This document shows positions 12,401 to 23,383 of a stretch of DNA of 64,000 bases, one piece after another. Source of the stretch: Plumapathes pennacea (taxonomy: Eukaryota; Cnidaria; Anthozoa; Antipatharia; Myriopathidae); NCBI GenBank assembly GCA_964036295.1, contig OZ038462.1:2363501-2427500 (forward strand), read 5' to 3'. Made by a program: the position numbers and the translations under genes. Under the pieces are notes generated by a model. It was given only the letters and a program-made list of their open reading frames with translations, was not told the DNA's origin and ran no database searches. Position 1 is the first letter of the stretch; each line of letters starts with the position of its first letter.

Positions 12401-15203
12401 CTCCAATTACAAAACACCTCAAGAAGGAAAACACATTTCCATCCACTGCCAAATCCAGAACCTCTTCATCATCTTCCAAAATCACAGGGGTTCCAACAAG
12501 ATCAGGCCATTGACTACAGGAGCGCAGCACCAGCGCCCAGGCCAGCTGTACAGTCGCACACAGGCCAGACTCAGGACCATTGTCTGTTGTGACTTGTGAT
12601 CTTATGAGTGCTTGGTGGAAATCTGGGATGAAGCTTTCGTCTGCAAGGAGTTGTAAAGATTTCTCTGCAATCCAAATAAAAGAAAACAAAATACTTGTGG
12701 CAGCTTGCTTAAGAGATGGCCATGGTACTAATGCACTGGCCCAAGAACCCCAGGAAACCTTACTAGCCTGATAGAAAAATCTGATAGTCCCAGCTGGTGG
12801 ATATGGCTTGTCCATACAGCAAAAATGGGCAACCAAGCCAAAGGAATAATTCTTGTTTGACCTAGTGAACAATGCACCCATTATCCTTATTTATTTGACC
12901 AGTTGATCTTTCAAAGTCTAACCCCAACTTGCTGTACAGTAGGGAGCTTTAGCAACAGGACGGGAGAAGACGACAGCAACGTAGGTGAAACAATAAAACA
13001 CGTGGCAAAAGACATCTGAAATTGACATGATCTCGGGGTCATCGTGCTCTCGCGTGCAACTTCAAATGCTTCTTTTTTAAGTTGTTGTCAGAACGTGGAC
13101 GTCATTTTGAGAACTTACGACAGTCGTTCTTCTTAGTAAGAGACAATAAAAGGAAAAGAAGTTCGGATAAAAGGAACAAATTTGAGCAACTTGAGAACAG
13201 GCAAAGTTACAAAGACGTAAAGAATACATAGACACTTTTATCCTGGTTCCTCGTGTTGCTGTCGCCGTCATAATTTGCTAAAGCCCCCTAGTAAGAAGAA
13301 TCTGGCACCAAAAAAAAACTTGATCACTGAAACATTTCTTCTTCAATGGTTGGGAGAATCCACATGAGCTTGGGAGTGGAAAAGTTTAGACAAGCAACAA
13401 CACGGAAAAATAATTCAAAGGAAATGTTCCAGTTGCACTCTATGAATCAGTTCTCACCATCAAATGTAGTTTGCATCTCTGCGGCATTATCTAGGGTGTC
13501 CACATTCAAGCAGTAGAGAAGCGACATCAGCACAGTTAGTGTGACGCTGTCCAAGGTACCGTCCGCTTCAGCCACAGCATTTTTATTTAAGTATGACAGA
13601 ATCCCTAGACAGTCATCCTTGGGAAGAGGAGATTGGCAGGAAAAACAGAACAGACACTCTGCAAGAAGTTGTCTCTGGTCAGTGATGAAGTCCATCAACT
13701 GTTGCTTGTGGCGTTCATCACCAATGGCCTGGCCTCGCTGCAGCTTCTCCAGCTCCGTATGAACACTCAACTCACTCAGATGATGCAAAATGTTTGCGAT
13801 GAGACCTGAATGAAGCAAAAAAATGCACACAAGGGAAGTCAGAGGGTCCTAAAACACTATCAGTTCTAACCCACTGACTTAACAAGTGATCACCATCCAT
13901 TTGTAAACTCTCACCAGAGATGCGCATTACTACATATAAAAGTACGAAGGTAAAAACTGATGGAACTACTACGCTTACTACATCACTCATTATTTTGTTT
14001 TCTTCATGAATGTTCGAGAGAATATTCTTGCCTTTCTCTGTGGAACTTTAGTCCTTTGTTTATACAGTATCCAGGAGGGATATGTTTATTCATTTAAATA
14101 AATGGTGAAAAACTTTGATTACTGTTAGTAACTTTGGTGCAGATTTAAGCTTGATCAGAATCAACCCAAGTGGGAGGCCAAATGAAACCCAAGCCTGCCA
14201 CAGGTCAAAAGTTTGGGTTGACCTAATGGTCAATCTGGGAGTCTATTTGGCCCAAATTTTAGGAGAGTTTTACAGCCTTCCTTGCTCTTGACCACATGAC
14301 ATACCTTCCTCCCTCAGCTCATCTGTAAATTTAGTAATCACATTGCACAAGTCTTTATCCAGCCCCAGCGTCCACGTGATCCCTTCCCTGGACTGAATAA
14401 GAGTCCGCAAGGCACTCAGCAGACTGCAACGGCCATCATAGTACAGAAGGACCGCCACAAGTCCACGGGTCAGCCCTGGGAAATTAGGCTGCTGTTGTTC
14501 ACCAGCAAAGAGCAGCTCCACACAGACGTACTCGTTCAGGTCAAGGATGTCACTAACTATCAACACTTCTTGGATAAACTGCTTTGGGAGTTTGTGTTTT
14601 TCAGTTCTGCCATGTAGTTGGATGCCCTGGGAGTGAGCATTATTTATTTCCTCTCTGTGACTTGAATTTTTCACCTGGTGTAAAATATATTGTGCTGTTA
14701 ATTGAATTACTAGATGCAACTTACTGAATCAGTTGTAGAATTAAACTGATTTCAAGGTGTGACAGAAGTTAAATCGGTATTCCGACTAAGATAATGTTAC
14801 GAGGGACAATCTAATCTTGCACACAGTATTACCTTGCATTATCATGCACAAAAAACATACTGTACGTCTTTATACATAAACATTGACATATGTATTCATA
14901 AAACACAGACAATTATTAAAGAGGATAGTGAACAGCCTAGTTTAAGGCAATGCTTGAAAGTCATTCAACAATTAACTCACCGGGTTCTTTAGCAAAGAAA
15001 TAAAGTCTGGTTTGAACCTCTTCAGAGAGACTTCTAAATCATGGAAGAACTCGGGTCTTTTTCGATAAACAGCTCTCTCCACCGTTGAAAGAAGCTCTTT
15101 ATAAGGCTTCCAAATACCTGTATAGAATAATTAAATAAAGCTTAAAGAAACCAACCGACAATTGACAAATCAAAACACAAATCTTACCTCCGCTGGACGC
15201 CAT
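456..15203 (-). CDS. nup205: Nucleoporin NUP205, 3' end beyond window
   Basis: Large scaffold nucleoporin of the nuclear pore inner ring. 26 coding exons, 5' to 3': 15188-15203, 14981-15117, 14305-14674, 13458-13805, 12381-12664, 12209-12271, 11937-12053, 11365-11505, 10808-11137, 10219-10401, 9887-9931, 9495-9704, 8899-9081, 8677-8734, 7994-8192, 7407-7527, 6999-7092, 6292-6462, 5153-5922, 4547-4738, 3664-4003, 3003-3130, 2125-2604, 1585-1848, 1133-1286, 456-607. They sum to 5550 nt, or 1850 codons with no stop; human NUP205 has about 2012 residues, so roughly 150 C-terminal residues are missing at the edge. Blocks resembling vertebrate NUP205 include FPGLTRGLVAVLLYYDG, CQSPLPKDD, GDLLPSTLFVPYV, LGAGYRAPGFDPYL, RQRSHTQRLLGLL and CRDACDGHDVGR. 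The start is the ATG at 15203, giving MASSGG. Exon 8 ends at a GC donor. Exon 14 (58 nt) is the least conserved and abuts a MITE. Confidence 0.95.
780..870 (-). repeat. Partial copy of nup205-intron MITE family
   Basis: The segment matches internal parts of the family described at 8501-8672 (CATCTGAGCAAG, CCTTACTGTATGACAT). The termini are gone. Confidence 0.5.
890..965. repeat. Short tandem repeat of about 34 bp
   Basis: CACGAACCTTCCCTTCATGCATTATATCAT is repeated about two and a half times with small changes inside a nup205 intron. Confidence 0.7.
2938..2964. repeat. (GTT)n microsatellite
   Basis: A run of about nine GTT triplets in the nup205 intron between exons 22 and 23. Confidence 0.85.
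4949..5113. mobile_element. MITE with CAGYGCTCGACATTAA ends
   Basis: The left end CAGCGCTCGACATTAA is the near-perfect inverse of the right end TTAATGTCGAGCACTG. The 165 bp interior repeats GGGCAACCAA-type words. There is no coding capacity. It lies in the nup205 intron between exons 19 and 20. The superfamily was not determined. Confidence 0.7.
6809..6952. mobile_element. pogo/Tc1-like MITE
   Basis: About 144 bp with inverted ends CAGTGGAACCCCG and CGGGGTTCTACTG, and an inner inverted pair around GGCCAC/GTGGCC. The CAGT-GAACCCC end resembles pogo-type elements, from memory. It lies in the nup205 intron between exons 17 and 18. Confidence 0.65.
8258..8448 (+). mobile_element. MITE copy, CCCTTTCAYTCCCAA family, forward
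   Basis: The copy begins CCCTTTCATTCCCAAACTCT and carries the core TATGAGTGATGTAGTGAGAA. It ends near AAGTTGATCACTCTTGG, which is the inverse of the start of the neighbouring copy at 8501. It lies in the nup205 intron between exons 14 and 15. Confidence 0.75.
8501..8672 (-). mobile_element. MITE copy, inverted relative to 8258-8448, abutting nup205 exon 14
   Basis: The copy begins CCCTTTCACTCCCAAGAG and runs in the opposite orientation to its neighbour, so the two could pair as a large hairpin. Its far end (GAACTTGGG at 8664-8672) reaches within a few bases of the exon 14 donor. Read on the minus strand, intron position +5 onward is already element sequence. Confidence 0.75.
9130..9494. repeat. 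Minisatellite of about 95 bp unit in nup205 intron
   Basis: About four imperfect copies of a unit containing GATGCTTGATATCATGATCA, TGACTGTTGTATC and CATGGTAATATGTCATCATG. The array runs up to the donor of exon 12 at 9494. Confidence 0.85.
10415..10573 (-). mobile_element. Degraded MITE copy (CCCTTTCAYTCCCAA family)
   Basis: The segment contains CATACATTTTCTTCTTAAA and ends TGGGAGTGAAAGG, the terminal inverted repeat of the family. It is followed 38 bp later by an oppositely oriented copy. Confidence 0.65.
10611..10792 (+). mobile_element. MITE copy (CCCTTTCAYTCCCAA family)
   Basis: The copy starts CTTTCACTCCCAAATTCTCC, contains ATGAGTGATGTAGTGAGAAT and ends CAGGAGTAAAAG. It lies in the nup205 intron between exons 9 and 10. 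Confidence 0.7.
13315..13386 (-). repeat. MITE fragment
   Basis: TTTCTTCTTCAATGGTTGGGAGAATCC followed by TTGGGAGTGGAAAAG matches one end of the CCCTTTCAYTCCCAA family. Confidence 0.5.
13865..14015. repeat. Divergent MITE fragment
   Basis: CTCACCAGAGATGCGCATTA and TACATCACTCATTATTTTG resemble internal parts of the same MITE family. The ends are eroded. Confidence 0.4.
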
Positions 15204-15853
15204 TTTTATTCTGAAGCGTGCTCGACTCAGCAGCCAGGCCTGTCTTCAAACATGACAAGACGGACTTTTGGTCAGCGGGCTAATCACGTGTTCCTATTTT
15301 CGGCATCTAATTGGTTGACACCTTTGGACAGAAGCGAACCCCGCGTAAAATTGAACGCGCCAAAAAGCGTTGAATCGCAAGGAACGCGTCGCCGGTGTGA
15401 GAGAGCAAGGGAACGGAATGTTTTCAGCTGTTCCTTACAATTAAGATAAAAACAACACCTGGATATCCAAGGACTGCATTCTGTAGGATCTTTTTTTCCA
15501 AAGGCGCTGATATTTTATGTGGTAAGTATATTCGCGTCTTAATTTCCACTAGAGGACGCGACGCGATCATCTTATTGCTACAGCGATGATATCTGCATGA
15601 ATCACTACGAAATCGACCATACGCTATCTTGCATCGGTTAGCGCAATATATATTTCGTGAGCTGTACATATAACCAGTGCTGATCTCCTAGACATCTAGC
15701 GACATCGCGATCTGATCAATAAACGTCGTAAACGTACGTTTTATGTTGCGCGCTGAATTTGAAATTGCTTGATCTTTGCTCGATCACTGCTGCATTTTGT
15801 CAACGGTTACTTGAATGATAATGACTATTATCCCTTTGCACTATTGGTTTCAG
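15204..15853. promoter_or_regulatory. Divergent promoter and 5' leader between nup205 and e2f7/8
   Basis: About 650 bp separate the nup205 start codon (minus strand) from the e2f7/8 first coding exon (plus strand), which starts after a TTTCAG acceptor at 15853. E2f7/8 therefore has an unplaced non-coding first exon in this interval. Visible elements are an inverted CCAAT box (ATTGG near 15310) and an E2F consensus at 15357-15364. No clear TATA box was seen. Sharing of the promoter is inferred from spacing alone. Confidence 0.7.
15357..15364 (-). promoter_or_regulatory. E2F consensus site
   Basis: GCGCCAAA on the plus strand reads TTTGGCGC on the minus strand, a perfect TTTSSCGC match in the nup205/e2f7/8 promoter. 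Confidence 0.6.
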
Positions 15854-15860
15854 GTCTGAA

Positions 15861-18800
15861 ATGGCCGAAGATGGAAAATCAATGGCTCCTGAACGAAATT
15901 GTGTGGACGCTCCAACTACAACGTCGTACGGAAACACCAAGAGTAACCCAACCATAGTTTTCTTTCGTTATCCTTCACTTGCAGAGCTTTCTACAATCGC
16001 TACTAACTTTAAGACTGTGAATTCTGCGGCAATTCAAGTCAATCAGGGAAAATCTTGCGCAAATAATAATACGAGATCAGCGTCTGTTAACACTCTCAAC
16101 GCCCCATGGAACAAACAACATCACAACATACCGGCAACTCCTCCAAAGTCCGACACGTTAAGTTCTACAGAACCTCGGCTAACAGAGGACCCTGTGACTC
16201 CGACTGCAAATCTAAAGATGTTGGTCAGCGCTGCAAGTCCAGCAATCAGAGATCGGGAGATTAAAAAAAGAGAATTATTCCCCGGGGAGGATCATGCCGC
16301 TTCATACCTGCCTTCGTTTGGTTCGTCAAATTATACTTCAAACGCAGCAAACGTGGGTGCCGCAGCTACTAGCTCGGAAAGAGTGACAGTCAGCAGAAAG
16401 GATAAATCTCTGGGACTTCTCTGTCAAAGGTAAGGTTTAAAGATTCACTCCCCGCCAAATCGAAGTTTATATTTTAGCGCCAAAGATGGCGGTGTTTGAA
16501 TTCATAATTGGGTCACGTGCTGGGCGCCAAAATACTCCCCGTACCTTCAAATTAATTTATCCGCTATTTCCACTTTATATGTGGTGTTTTAGCCGAACTA
16601 TTTTAAAGGAATATGTCTAATTTTTAAATTCTTAACCGTTAAAATTTATGTTTATGCGGAAAGGTTAATACCATGAACTTCAAATATTTAGCTCTCTTAG
16701 CAGCAAGAAATGAAACTTATATACAAGACTAAATTCTAGCACACATTACATGACTCATTTCTTCAGTGAATAAACAGTAAGCTTCATTATTAACTGTTGA
16801 AGCCAGGTATAACTCCCACAAAAACTGTCACCTTAAATAAATAGTTAACCATAGGCTGGATGGAACCCAAAAATTTTAAGCCTGGTCTTAAAATTAGGTG
16901 CCAACTTCTCTTTTTATTACACAATCAATAAATATGGTGCACACGGAGAAATGGCAGATGATATCTTGCTTGGTTTCCAGCTGATCAGACTGGGAATGTT
17001 ACATATAGGGACCAACTTCTCCCAACCTCTATTAATAAATATTTTGTAAGTTGCTGCCAAAAAGTATACAAACAGGCCCAAACCCACCACCACATTAATA
17101 TTGGGGTTTTGCAGGTTTCTGGCTAAATACCCAGAGTTCCCTCCTAACAATCAACCGATTGAAATCAGCCTGGATGAAGTGGCTAAAGATCTGAGTAAGT
17201 ATCTATACTGTACACTATTACATACTACAATAATTAGTAAAGTGATGGACAGTATATAAATATATGGAATATCAATTTCATTCTTGGGGACATCACTTAA
17301 GTCACTACATTTTAGAAATGCCATGACCGTCTTGTCTCCCACAAATTCACGTCAATCTTCTGCTATTACCATCAGAACCTTTTACTTTAAACACAGCACA
17401 TGCATGTCATACAAAGAAGTTCCACTCCTTTGCTGGGTTGACCCAATAACACCACTATCCAACAGTCCAACTCTAAACTTTGCCTGTCTTACTTTTAGGT
17501 GTGGAAAGAAGGCGGATATATGACATTGTAAATGTTCTGGAGAGTGTTGAAGTAATTAGCAGGCATGCTAAAAACAGATACACTTGGCATGGCAAGACAA
17601 GACTTTGTCAGACACTAATTAGACTCAAGGTAAGCTCCAGGTATTATTTAGCAGAATACAGAATAATGTGTCCACACAGCTACTGTATCTCACATTCACA
17701 GTTTCTTCCTTGCAAATGGATTCATAAAGCGGCATGTCTAATTCACAGAACCAACAGAACCCTAATTTCTACACTAACCTAACCCGGTTATGGTTAGGGT
17801 TCCGTGAATTAGACATTTTGTTCACAAAGTGATATCATATCATCAACTCTGGTCTAGCTGTATCATTCTTACATTTTCTTCTTGCAAAGAAAAATCTAAT
17901 GAGAGGACAATGTAAAATTTCAATTTTTAATGGTTGTTTATACTTAACTACACATGAATATTCCACAGAACTGTGCTGAAAGCCAGGGGTTGAGTATCAA
18001 ACAGAAAGCATCAAGTGCCAATCCAGAAGCCAACAAGCCAACTCAGGCTGCAACCAGAAAGGTGAGATTCCAGAGGTGTGAGTGTCCCTACAAAACGACA
18101 AACAAAATGATGTTTATCAACAACATGCAAACAAAATTAATATAATGTACAAACAGCCAACTGTCTCTAGGCGGACAAATCTCTAAGGCGCACACTAAAG
18201 GCCATGTCACACGAGGCAATTTTACCTGCAACTTGTTGTGCAACGCTGATAACAGCATTAGACAAGACAAGTTGCAAAGTACATGTATCATGGTGCAACA
18301 AAACCATGCAGAGTTGGAAAAAGTAGAAGACTGTTCAACTTTTTCTGCAACTTGACTCACACTTTTTTTGTTGCATTGCAAGTTGCAAAGAGGGATTGTC
18401 ACACATGCAATTTCTTCAGCAAGTTGTCTTACAATGGTGCTGTGTTGCAAGTTGCAAGAAAAATTGCCTCTTGTGACATGGCAGCAAGGGTGTCTGCCTT
18501 ACAACCTCGTTCCCAGGACCTTCTTTGGAATGAGCTTGTCCGCCTTTGAGAGAGTTCACTGTACATGTAAACAAAACCAACAACCTGTTTCACTGTCTAT
18601 TCACAACAGGACAAGAAAGAGAACTGTGTAGTAAGCAAGTTTTTACCAAGACTCCTGCCAAAGGATATAAATGTTATGAGTACGAAGGAACTGTTAGGAT
18701 CCAAACAGGATGTAACACTCAAGCAGCCGGTCATGGGGCAAGAAAATCGCATTTGCCATCAAGATGAGGCCAACAACCAGACAAAGAAATCACGAGGTAT

Positions 18801-21800
18801 CTATTAAGTTCTACACTTTTTCTTTCACAGCACGGACTGCATCCTACATGTATCTTGTGACAGTTGTGAGCTTATGGTACTGTTAAATCAACCACTCATT
18901 TTTAAAAGCTAATTCATCCAGGATTCCATATTTCTTCATAACATCTTTGTACCAAGTGTGCACTGCATATCTCATCCAAAACACTAATTTTACTTTGAAC
19001 AGATTGCCCCAAGTAAGTATGATTGAAGTGAATGTTTGCCTTTTTGTATTTGTGCAGATGATTACAACAGAAAAGACAAGTCCCTTGGTGTACTCAGCCA
19101 GAAATTTCTTACAATGTTTTTGGTTTCTGAGGTGAGAATACTGTAATCATTTCTCTGGACCAATATTCTACAATAAGCTAGTTTTCTAGTCCAAGCTATA
19201 GCAGCAGAGTTATGCAGCACTGCACAATCTCACTTTCAAAATAACAAAGCTATCTTTCTTGTCATCTGTTATACTAGACAAAGTATGTGACTCTGGAAGA
19301 AGCAGCAAACCTATTGATTGATGAAGATGAACAAGGGAAAGCCAAGTACAAAAGTAAGTTACCACAATGCTTAAATACTGACTCAATAAGATCATATTGT
19401 GCGAGCCCAGTCACAAATGCAGAAGAGTCTGGCCTACTAGAAGTGCAGCTGGACTCTTGCAATAGGATCTTTGAGGGAAAAGGAGTGACTGCTCGCACTC
19501 TGTTTCAAAAATAAGCTGACATGTATATGCACAGTGATATTTGTACATTCACACAGTGATGCTCTGGTTCCCTTTGCAGCTAAAGTCCGTCGTCTGTATG
19601 ACATTGCCAACATCCTGTCGAGTCTAGAACTCATAGAGAAAGTGCACGTCCACAGCATACAGAGCGGCAGAAAGCCAGGATTCCGGTGGATAGGAATTGA
19701 TCCAGATGACTTGGAGGTTGTTAGTAAACAAGGTAATACTTAGTTCTCTTGCTCTGCTTTCGTCTCTTTCCATACTTTCTTTTCTCCCTGTCTTAACACT
19801 CATCACTGCTTCCAAAGGCAAAGAGTTGAAAGAACCTCCCCCAGTCAAGAGGACATGCACAAACACAAGCTCTGAACTCCCAGAGAACGATGAAAGTAAG
19901 TCTTGGTGTGTTGTGAAGATGTAGATCAAAATGAAATAGTCACTGTTTGCAAACAGTTCTTTGTTATCATTTCCAATTTCCCAGATGTTAAACAGAGAAC
20001 TATTTGAAGTACCTCTCTAGTATAGTAACATCACAGTGTTTATTAAAAAATATCACTATGCATACATGTGGGATGTTCCATCTTAGGCCGCATTCACACT
20101 TGGTGCCCAAGCACTAGTACCTGAGCACCGGCAAAAATGAAAAGAAAAATAAAACGCGTTCCCACTGCGAACCGGGTCCCACTTTAGTGCCCGAGTACAA
20201 GGTCTCGACCTTGTACTCGGGCACCGGCACCATGCCCGAGTTCTGGCGTGGGCACTTGAAAAAAAGGTGTGTTCACACTAGTGCTCAGCGAGAATCGTGC
20301 TCGGGCACCAAGTGTGAACACGGCCTTAGAATCTGATTCGCCCCCATGGGGTTAACATGACCAAACTACTGGCTCAATTCCCACTGCATCACACAAGTGG
20401 TTGGCAGAGTTTGCATCACAACCAGTGAATCACACAGGTACTAATGGATTTGAACTTCTCAAAGGTGCTGTTGGTCGATTGATAAGCCGACGACCCAGTC
20501 AGCAACAACTAATGAGAAACAAGGCAAGCTCCACAAGCAAGCTGCCTCGTTCCAGGTCCCACCAGGTTCTGGGCAGTCACCACAGATCGACATTGCTTCA
20601 GAGTGAGGACGGCTTCTCGTTAAAAGAGCTAGCAGGTCAGTGGGGGGCAAGTCATCTTGCTTATAGAGACTTTCTCAAACACTGTTGACAAAAAATCTTA
20701 CGTAGCTTACACAACGGCTCCATTCACACATGAGGTCGAGAGGAAATGACATCCAACTTTTACGTCAGTATCAAATCATGTGATGAAATGAGAACCGGCG
20801 AACCCAGAAGAACACGCTTTAAGACTCCAGACTTCATAAATTGTCTGTAGCAACCAATGAAATGCACAACTTTCGAAGGAAAAAGTCATAGTATCGATCT
20901 AGCGACCACTGCGTCACGACAAGACCACAAGACGTTCTTCTTATGCATCCTCAACCTAAGACCACAAGACGTTCTTCTTATGCATATTCAACCTAATAAA
21001 AACACAGAGGCTCTCTTCTGTTCATGATAAAATGGAAACATTCAACTCACCTTTCCTCTCTGTTCTTCTCCACCATCTTGAGCACGTAAACAAGTTTCCA
21101 GGCCCCTCGCATCTAACAGATCGATTTCCTCCCAACAGGGTCCCCCACAGAACAGAAGTTTCGTGCAGAGTTGAAGAAGCTTCATGCGCAGTACCCGGAT
21201 CGCATGTCACAACTGCTGTCCGCCTGCAAGGAGGGATTCCCGTCGGAGGTTCCAGACAGAAAAAGCCGCCGAACCCTTTTTCTAAAGCCGAATGCCGCCG
21301 ACGACGGCCCGAGCTGCAAACGTTCAAAACCCGACGACTCACCGACTGCAACTCCACCTGAACAGTTCGTGCACTCGTCGACATCTCCGTTTAAAGTCGT
21401 GCAGGGTTCGGGTTCCGAAGCGATCACGGAAACGCCCGACGAATCACAGCAAGGAGCGGAGCAAAAGGTGTTGCTGGAAAGACTGAAGCAACAGGAGTTA
21501 CTAGAGGAGCAGAAAGACTTCAAGCTACAGGATTACCGCTGGACAAGGATACAGCAGGAGCTGGACAAGGCGTTTCCCGCGTGTCAGCCCAAAGTGACCG
21601 GAACTAATGGCTCTGTCGCTGTTCACCAGTCTTCCTCGCCGCTACCGCTGGACTTATTGATCGAGCAGTCTTCAGTTGGTATCCAGGCGAACTTGATAGA
21701 AGACGTCAGCCCCCTTAAACCGCCTAGTTACTATCGCAACGTGCTGAAGTCACCATGGAAACCAATTCCTAGAAGCGACGCCACGCCTTCACCCGATGTC

Positions 21801-22199
21801 ATTCCCAGTTTCCCAGAACGCACCTTAAGTCCGTTGCAGCTTCAAGTGCCGTCGTCTTCAGGAAACTTGTCGCTGATAAGAGTGACGCCACCATCGGGTC
21901 AATCGACCCCCTCCCCCACCCCCCTGGTCAAAGCTCCTGGACAGATCTTCAACTCTCCCGCGCTCTACAGTCCTCGCTCACTCACCACCACACCCACCCC
22001 CACAGGAGATGTTCTACAGACCCCGGATCCAGCCATGACAGAGAGCCTGGTGGCTAACGTTGCCCCCAGCAACTGTGATACACCCGTCACTAAATTGCTG
22101 CAATGTGGGAGTCAAACGGAAGGAAGCAGTGAAACCCCGGGGGCCACATCACAGCTGCTGTGCGATGTCTCCAAAAGGTTGTCTCTACCTCAATGCTAG
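15861..22199 (+). CDS. e2f7/8: Atypical E2F transcription factor (E2F7/E2F8 type)
   Basis: A repressor-type E2F that would bind DNA through two E2F domains without a DP partner, acting on S-phase and endocycle genes. Coding exons: 15861-16429, 17115-17194, 17499-17629, 17969-18061, 18610-18796, 19058-19131, 19278-19353, 19580-19732, 19818-19895, 20438-20635, 21139-22199. The total of 2700 nt gives 899 residues plus stop. Domain 1 starts at [12 protein letters not shown] (about residue 179) and has the DNA-contact motif RRIYD at 221-225. A linker of about 95 residues follows. Domain 2 starts at [15 protein letters not shown] (about 356) and has RRLYD at 407-411, ending near GFRWIGID. Two RKDKSLG-type domains identify the E2F7/8 class; typical E2Fs have one. 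No marked box, RB-binding or DP heterodimer region was seen. The C-terminus is Ser/Pro-rich, with many SP/TP sites that could be CDK targets. The gene looks like the single pre-duplication form of E2F7 and E2F8. Confidence 0.93.
16451..16531. promoter_or_regulatory. Cluster of three E2F sites plus E-box in e2f7/8 intron 1
   Basis: CCGCCAAA at 16452-16459 (TTTGGCGG on the minus strand), GCGCCAAA at 16477-16484 and GCGCCAAA at 16524-16531, with CACGTG near 16514, all lie within 100 bp of the exon 1 donor. They suggest feedback control by E2F proteins. Confidence 0.6.
17736..17812. repeat. Short inverted repeat in e2f7/8 intron 3
   Basis: TGTCTAATTCACAGAACC is mirrored by GGTTCCGTGAATTAGACA about 40 bp downstream, forming a potential hairpin or mini-MITE. 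Confidence 0.6.
18201..18482. mobile_element. MITE with GCCATGTCACAMGAGGC ends
   Basis: 282 bp in e2f7/8 intron 4. The left end GCCATGTCACACGAGGCAAT and the inverse of the right end, GCCATGTCACAAGAGGCAAT, differ at one of 20 bases. The interior repeats GCAACTTGC and GCAAGTTGC. There is no ORF. Confidence 0.8.
20086..20325. mobile_element. Harbinger-like MITE with TTA target duplication
   Basis: 240 bp in e2f7/8 intron 9. The terminal inverted repeats start GGCCGCATTCACACTTGG and GGCCGTGTTCACACTTGG, matching 21 of 23 bases. TTA directly flanks both ends (20083-20085 and 20326-20328), as expected for PIF/Harbinger elements. Confidence 0.8.
20921..20996. repeat. Direct repeat, two 37 bp units
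   Basis: AAGACCACAAGACGTTCTTC plus TTATGCATMYTCAACCT occurs twice in tandem in e2f7/8 intron 10. Confidence 0.85.
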
Positions 22200-22772
22200 T
22201 GTAGAAGTATTTTGAACGGAATTTCTGACACATGGGCTATCGTGTAAAACCAGTTTCAAAAATGCCTGCTGTGTATTTTAGCCTCTTCTCCCTCACTAGG
22301 TAGGATTCGATTCTTGAAATTGACATTACTCACGCATTGGTGTGTCCATTTTAAAATCAAGGTAAAATAGTTCTTAGTTCTGTGATTACATGGGATGTGT
22401 TTAGGCGCTGAAGAAGTCGTTACAATTCAGTCTTCTGACTCCTATATTGGCGTCTTAATTGTTCGTATAAATTGTAAGGTCTTATTCTTCTTGACTGTCG
22501 CCCACAGTGAATTCTATTTTTTAAAAAGGAGCGGTGAGTATTGCCGCTTGTCATAAAATTATTAGTTTCAGCAAGAGAGTATGCTCTTTTGGTTTCAGAC
22601 AGTAATCGTCTCTTAATTTGTCATTAGGTTTTCAGCGAATTCCCACGGTTCCTTATGTTCACACTGGTAGTTCGTGTGAATTCGAGTGGTTTCTCGAGTG
22701 TACATTAACACTCGTACATCGTTGCCTCCAGTTCTATGGTGGCTTATAACTTCTTGACTTGATGAATTCCTT

Positions 22773-22778
22773 AATAAA
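22773..22778 (+). terminator. Polyadenylation signal for e2f7/8
   Basis: AATAAA lies about 575 bp downstream of the e2f7/8 stop, followed by a T-rich stretch. It is the best candidate seen in the 3' region. Confidence 0.6.
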
Positions 22779-22977
22779 ACTATTTTGTTACGATTTGTAT
22801 GTTTGCTTTTGTTTTTAGGGTTAGTAATTGGTAGTAGGACTACATGCTGTCCACATGGATAAAAAATACGACGACGCTAACTGAGAAAATAAAGCGCATG
22901 CGAGAATGGATATTTTTCGTCGCAAAAACGGTTATACTTTCGGCGAAAAAAACTTTACAAAACAGCTACAGTATTTA

Positions 22978-23325
22978 CGAGGCAACAGATGTCATGTACA
23001 GTGTAAAGCATAGAGCTCTATTAAAATCATCATTGTTTATGGCTAAAGTTCGTCATGGCTTTGGTGTCCGTTTTTGGCCTGGTATCTTCCCAGAGGTACT
23101 TCGTGTCGCCACAGAAAGTTCGTCGGGGCTAAATAATTAACGGCGACAGAGTTATTTGCAATCCCGTAGCGATGTCCATTAAATATAATCGAATCCATCA
23201 AACATTTGTTTTACGGTTATGACGATAAACTTATGAACGCCAGCCAAAATCCAGTTTACCCGTGCATGTTCCACAGAGCCAAACGGTGTTGAGTTTGGAT
23301 AGGATATAGCTAACTTTACACACCG
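22978..23325 (-). mobile_element. Third, inverted copy of the 616 bp repeat at 35.6-36.8 kb
   Basis: Words such as GAGGCAACAGATGTCATGTACAG and AAAATCCAGTTTACCCGTGC are reverse complements of sequence in 35594-36817. It is more diverged than those two copies are from each other. It lies in the gap between e2f7/8 and the Ala/Glu-rich gene. Confidence 0.7.
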
Positions 23326-23335
23326 CGTGTTTTTT

Positions 23336-23337
<2 letters not shown>

Positions 23338-23381
<44 letters not shown>
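23338..23381. repeat. (GTT)n microsatellite
   Basis: About 14 perfect GTT units beside the repeat ending near 23325. Confidence 0.9.

Positions 23382-23383
<2 letters not shown>

Noticed and set aside
21022-21523. Several antisense frames over the last e2f7/8 exon
   Set aside because: They are shadows of the coding strand, which has the correct phase and composition.
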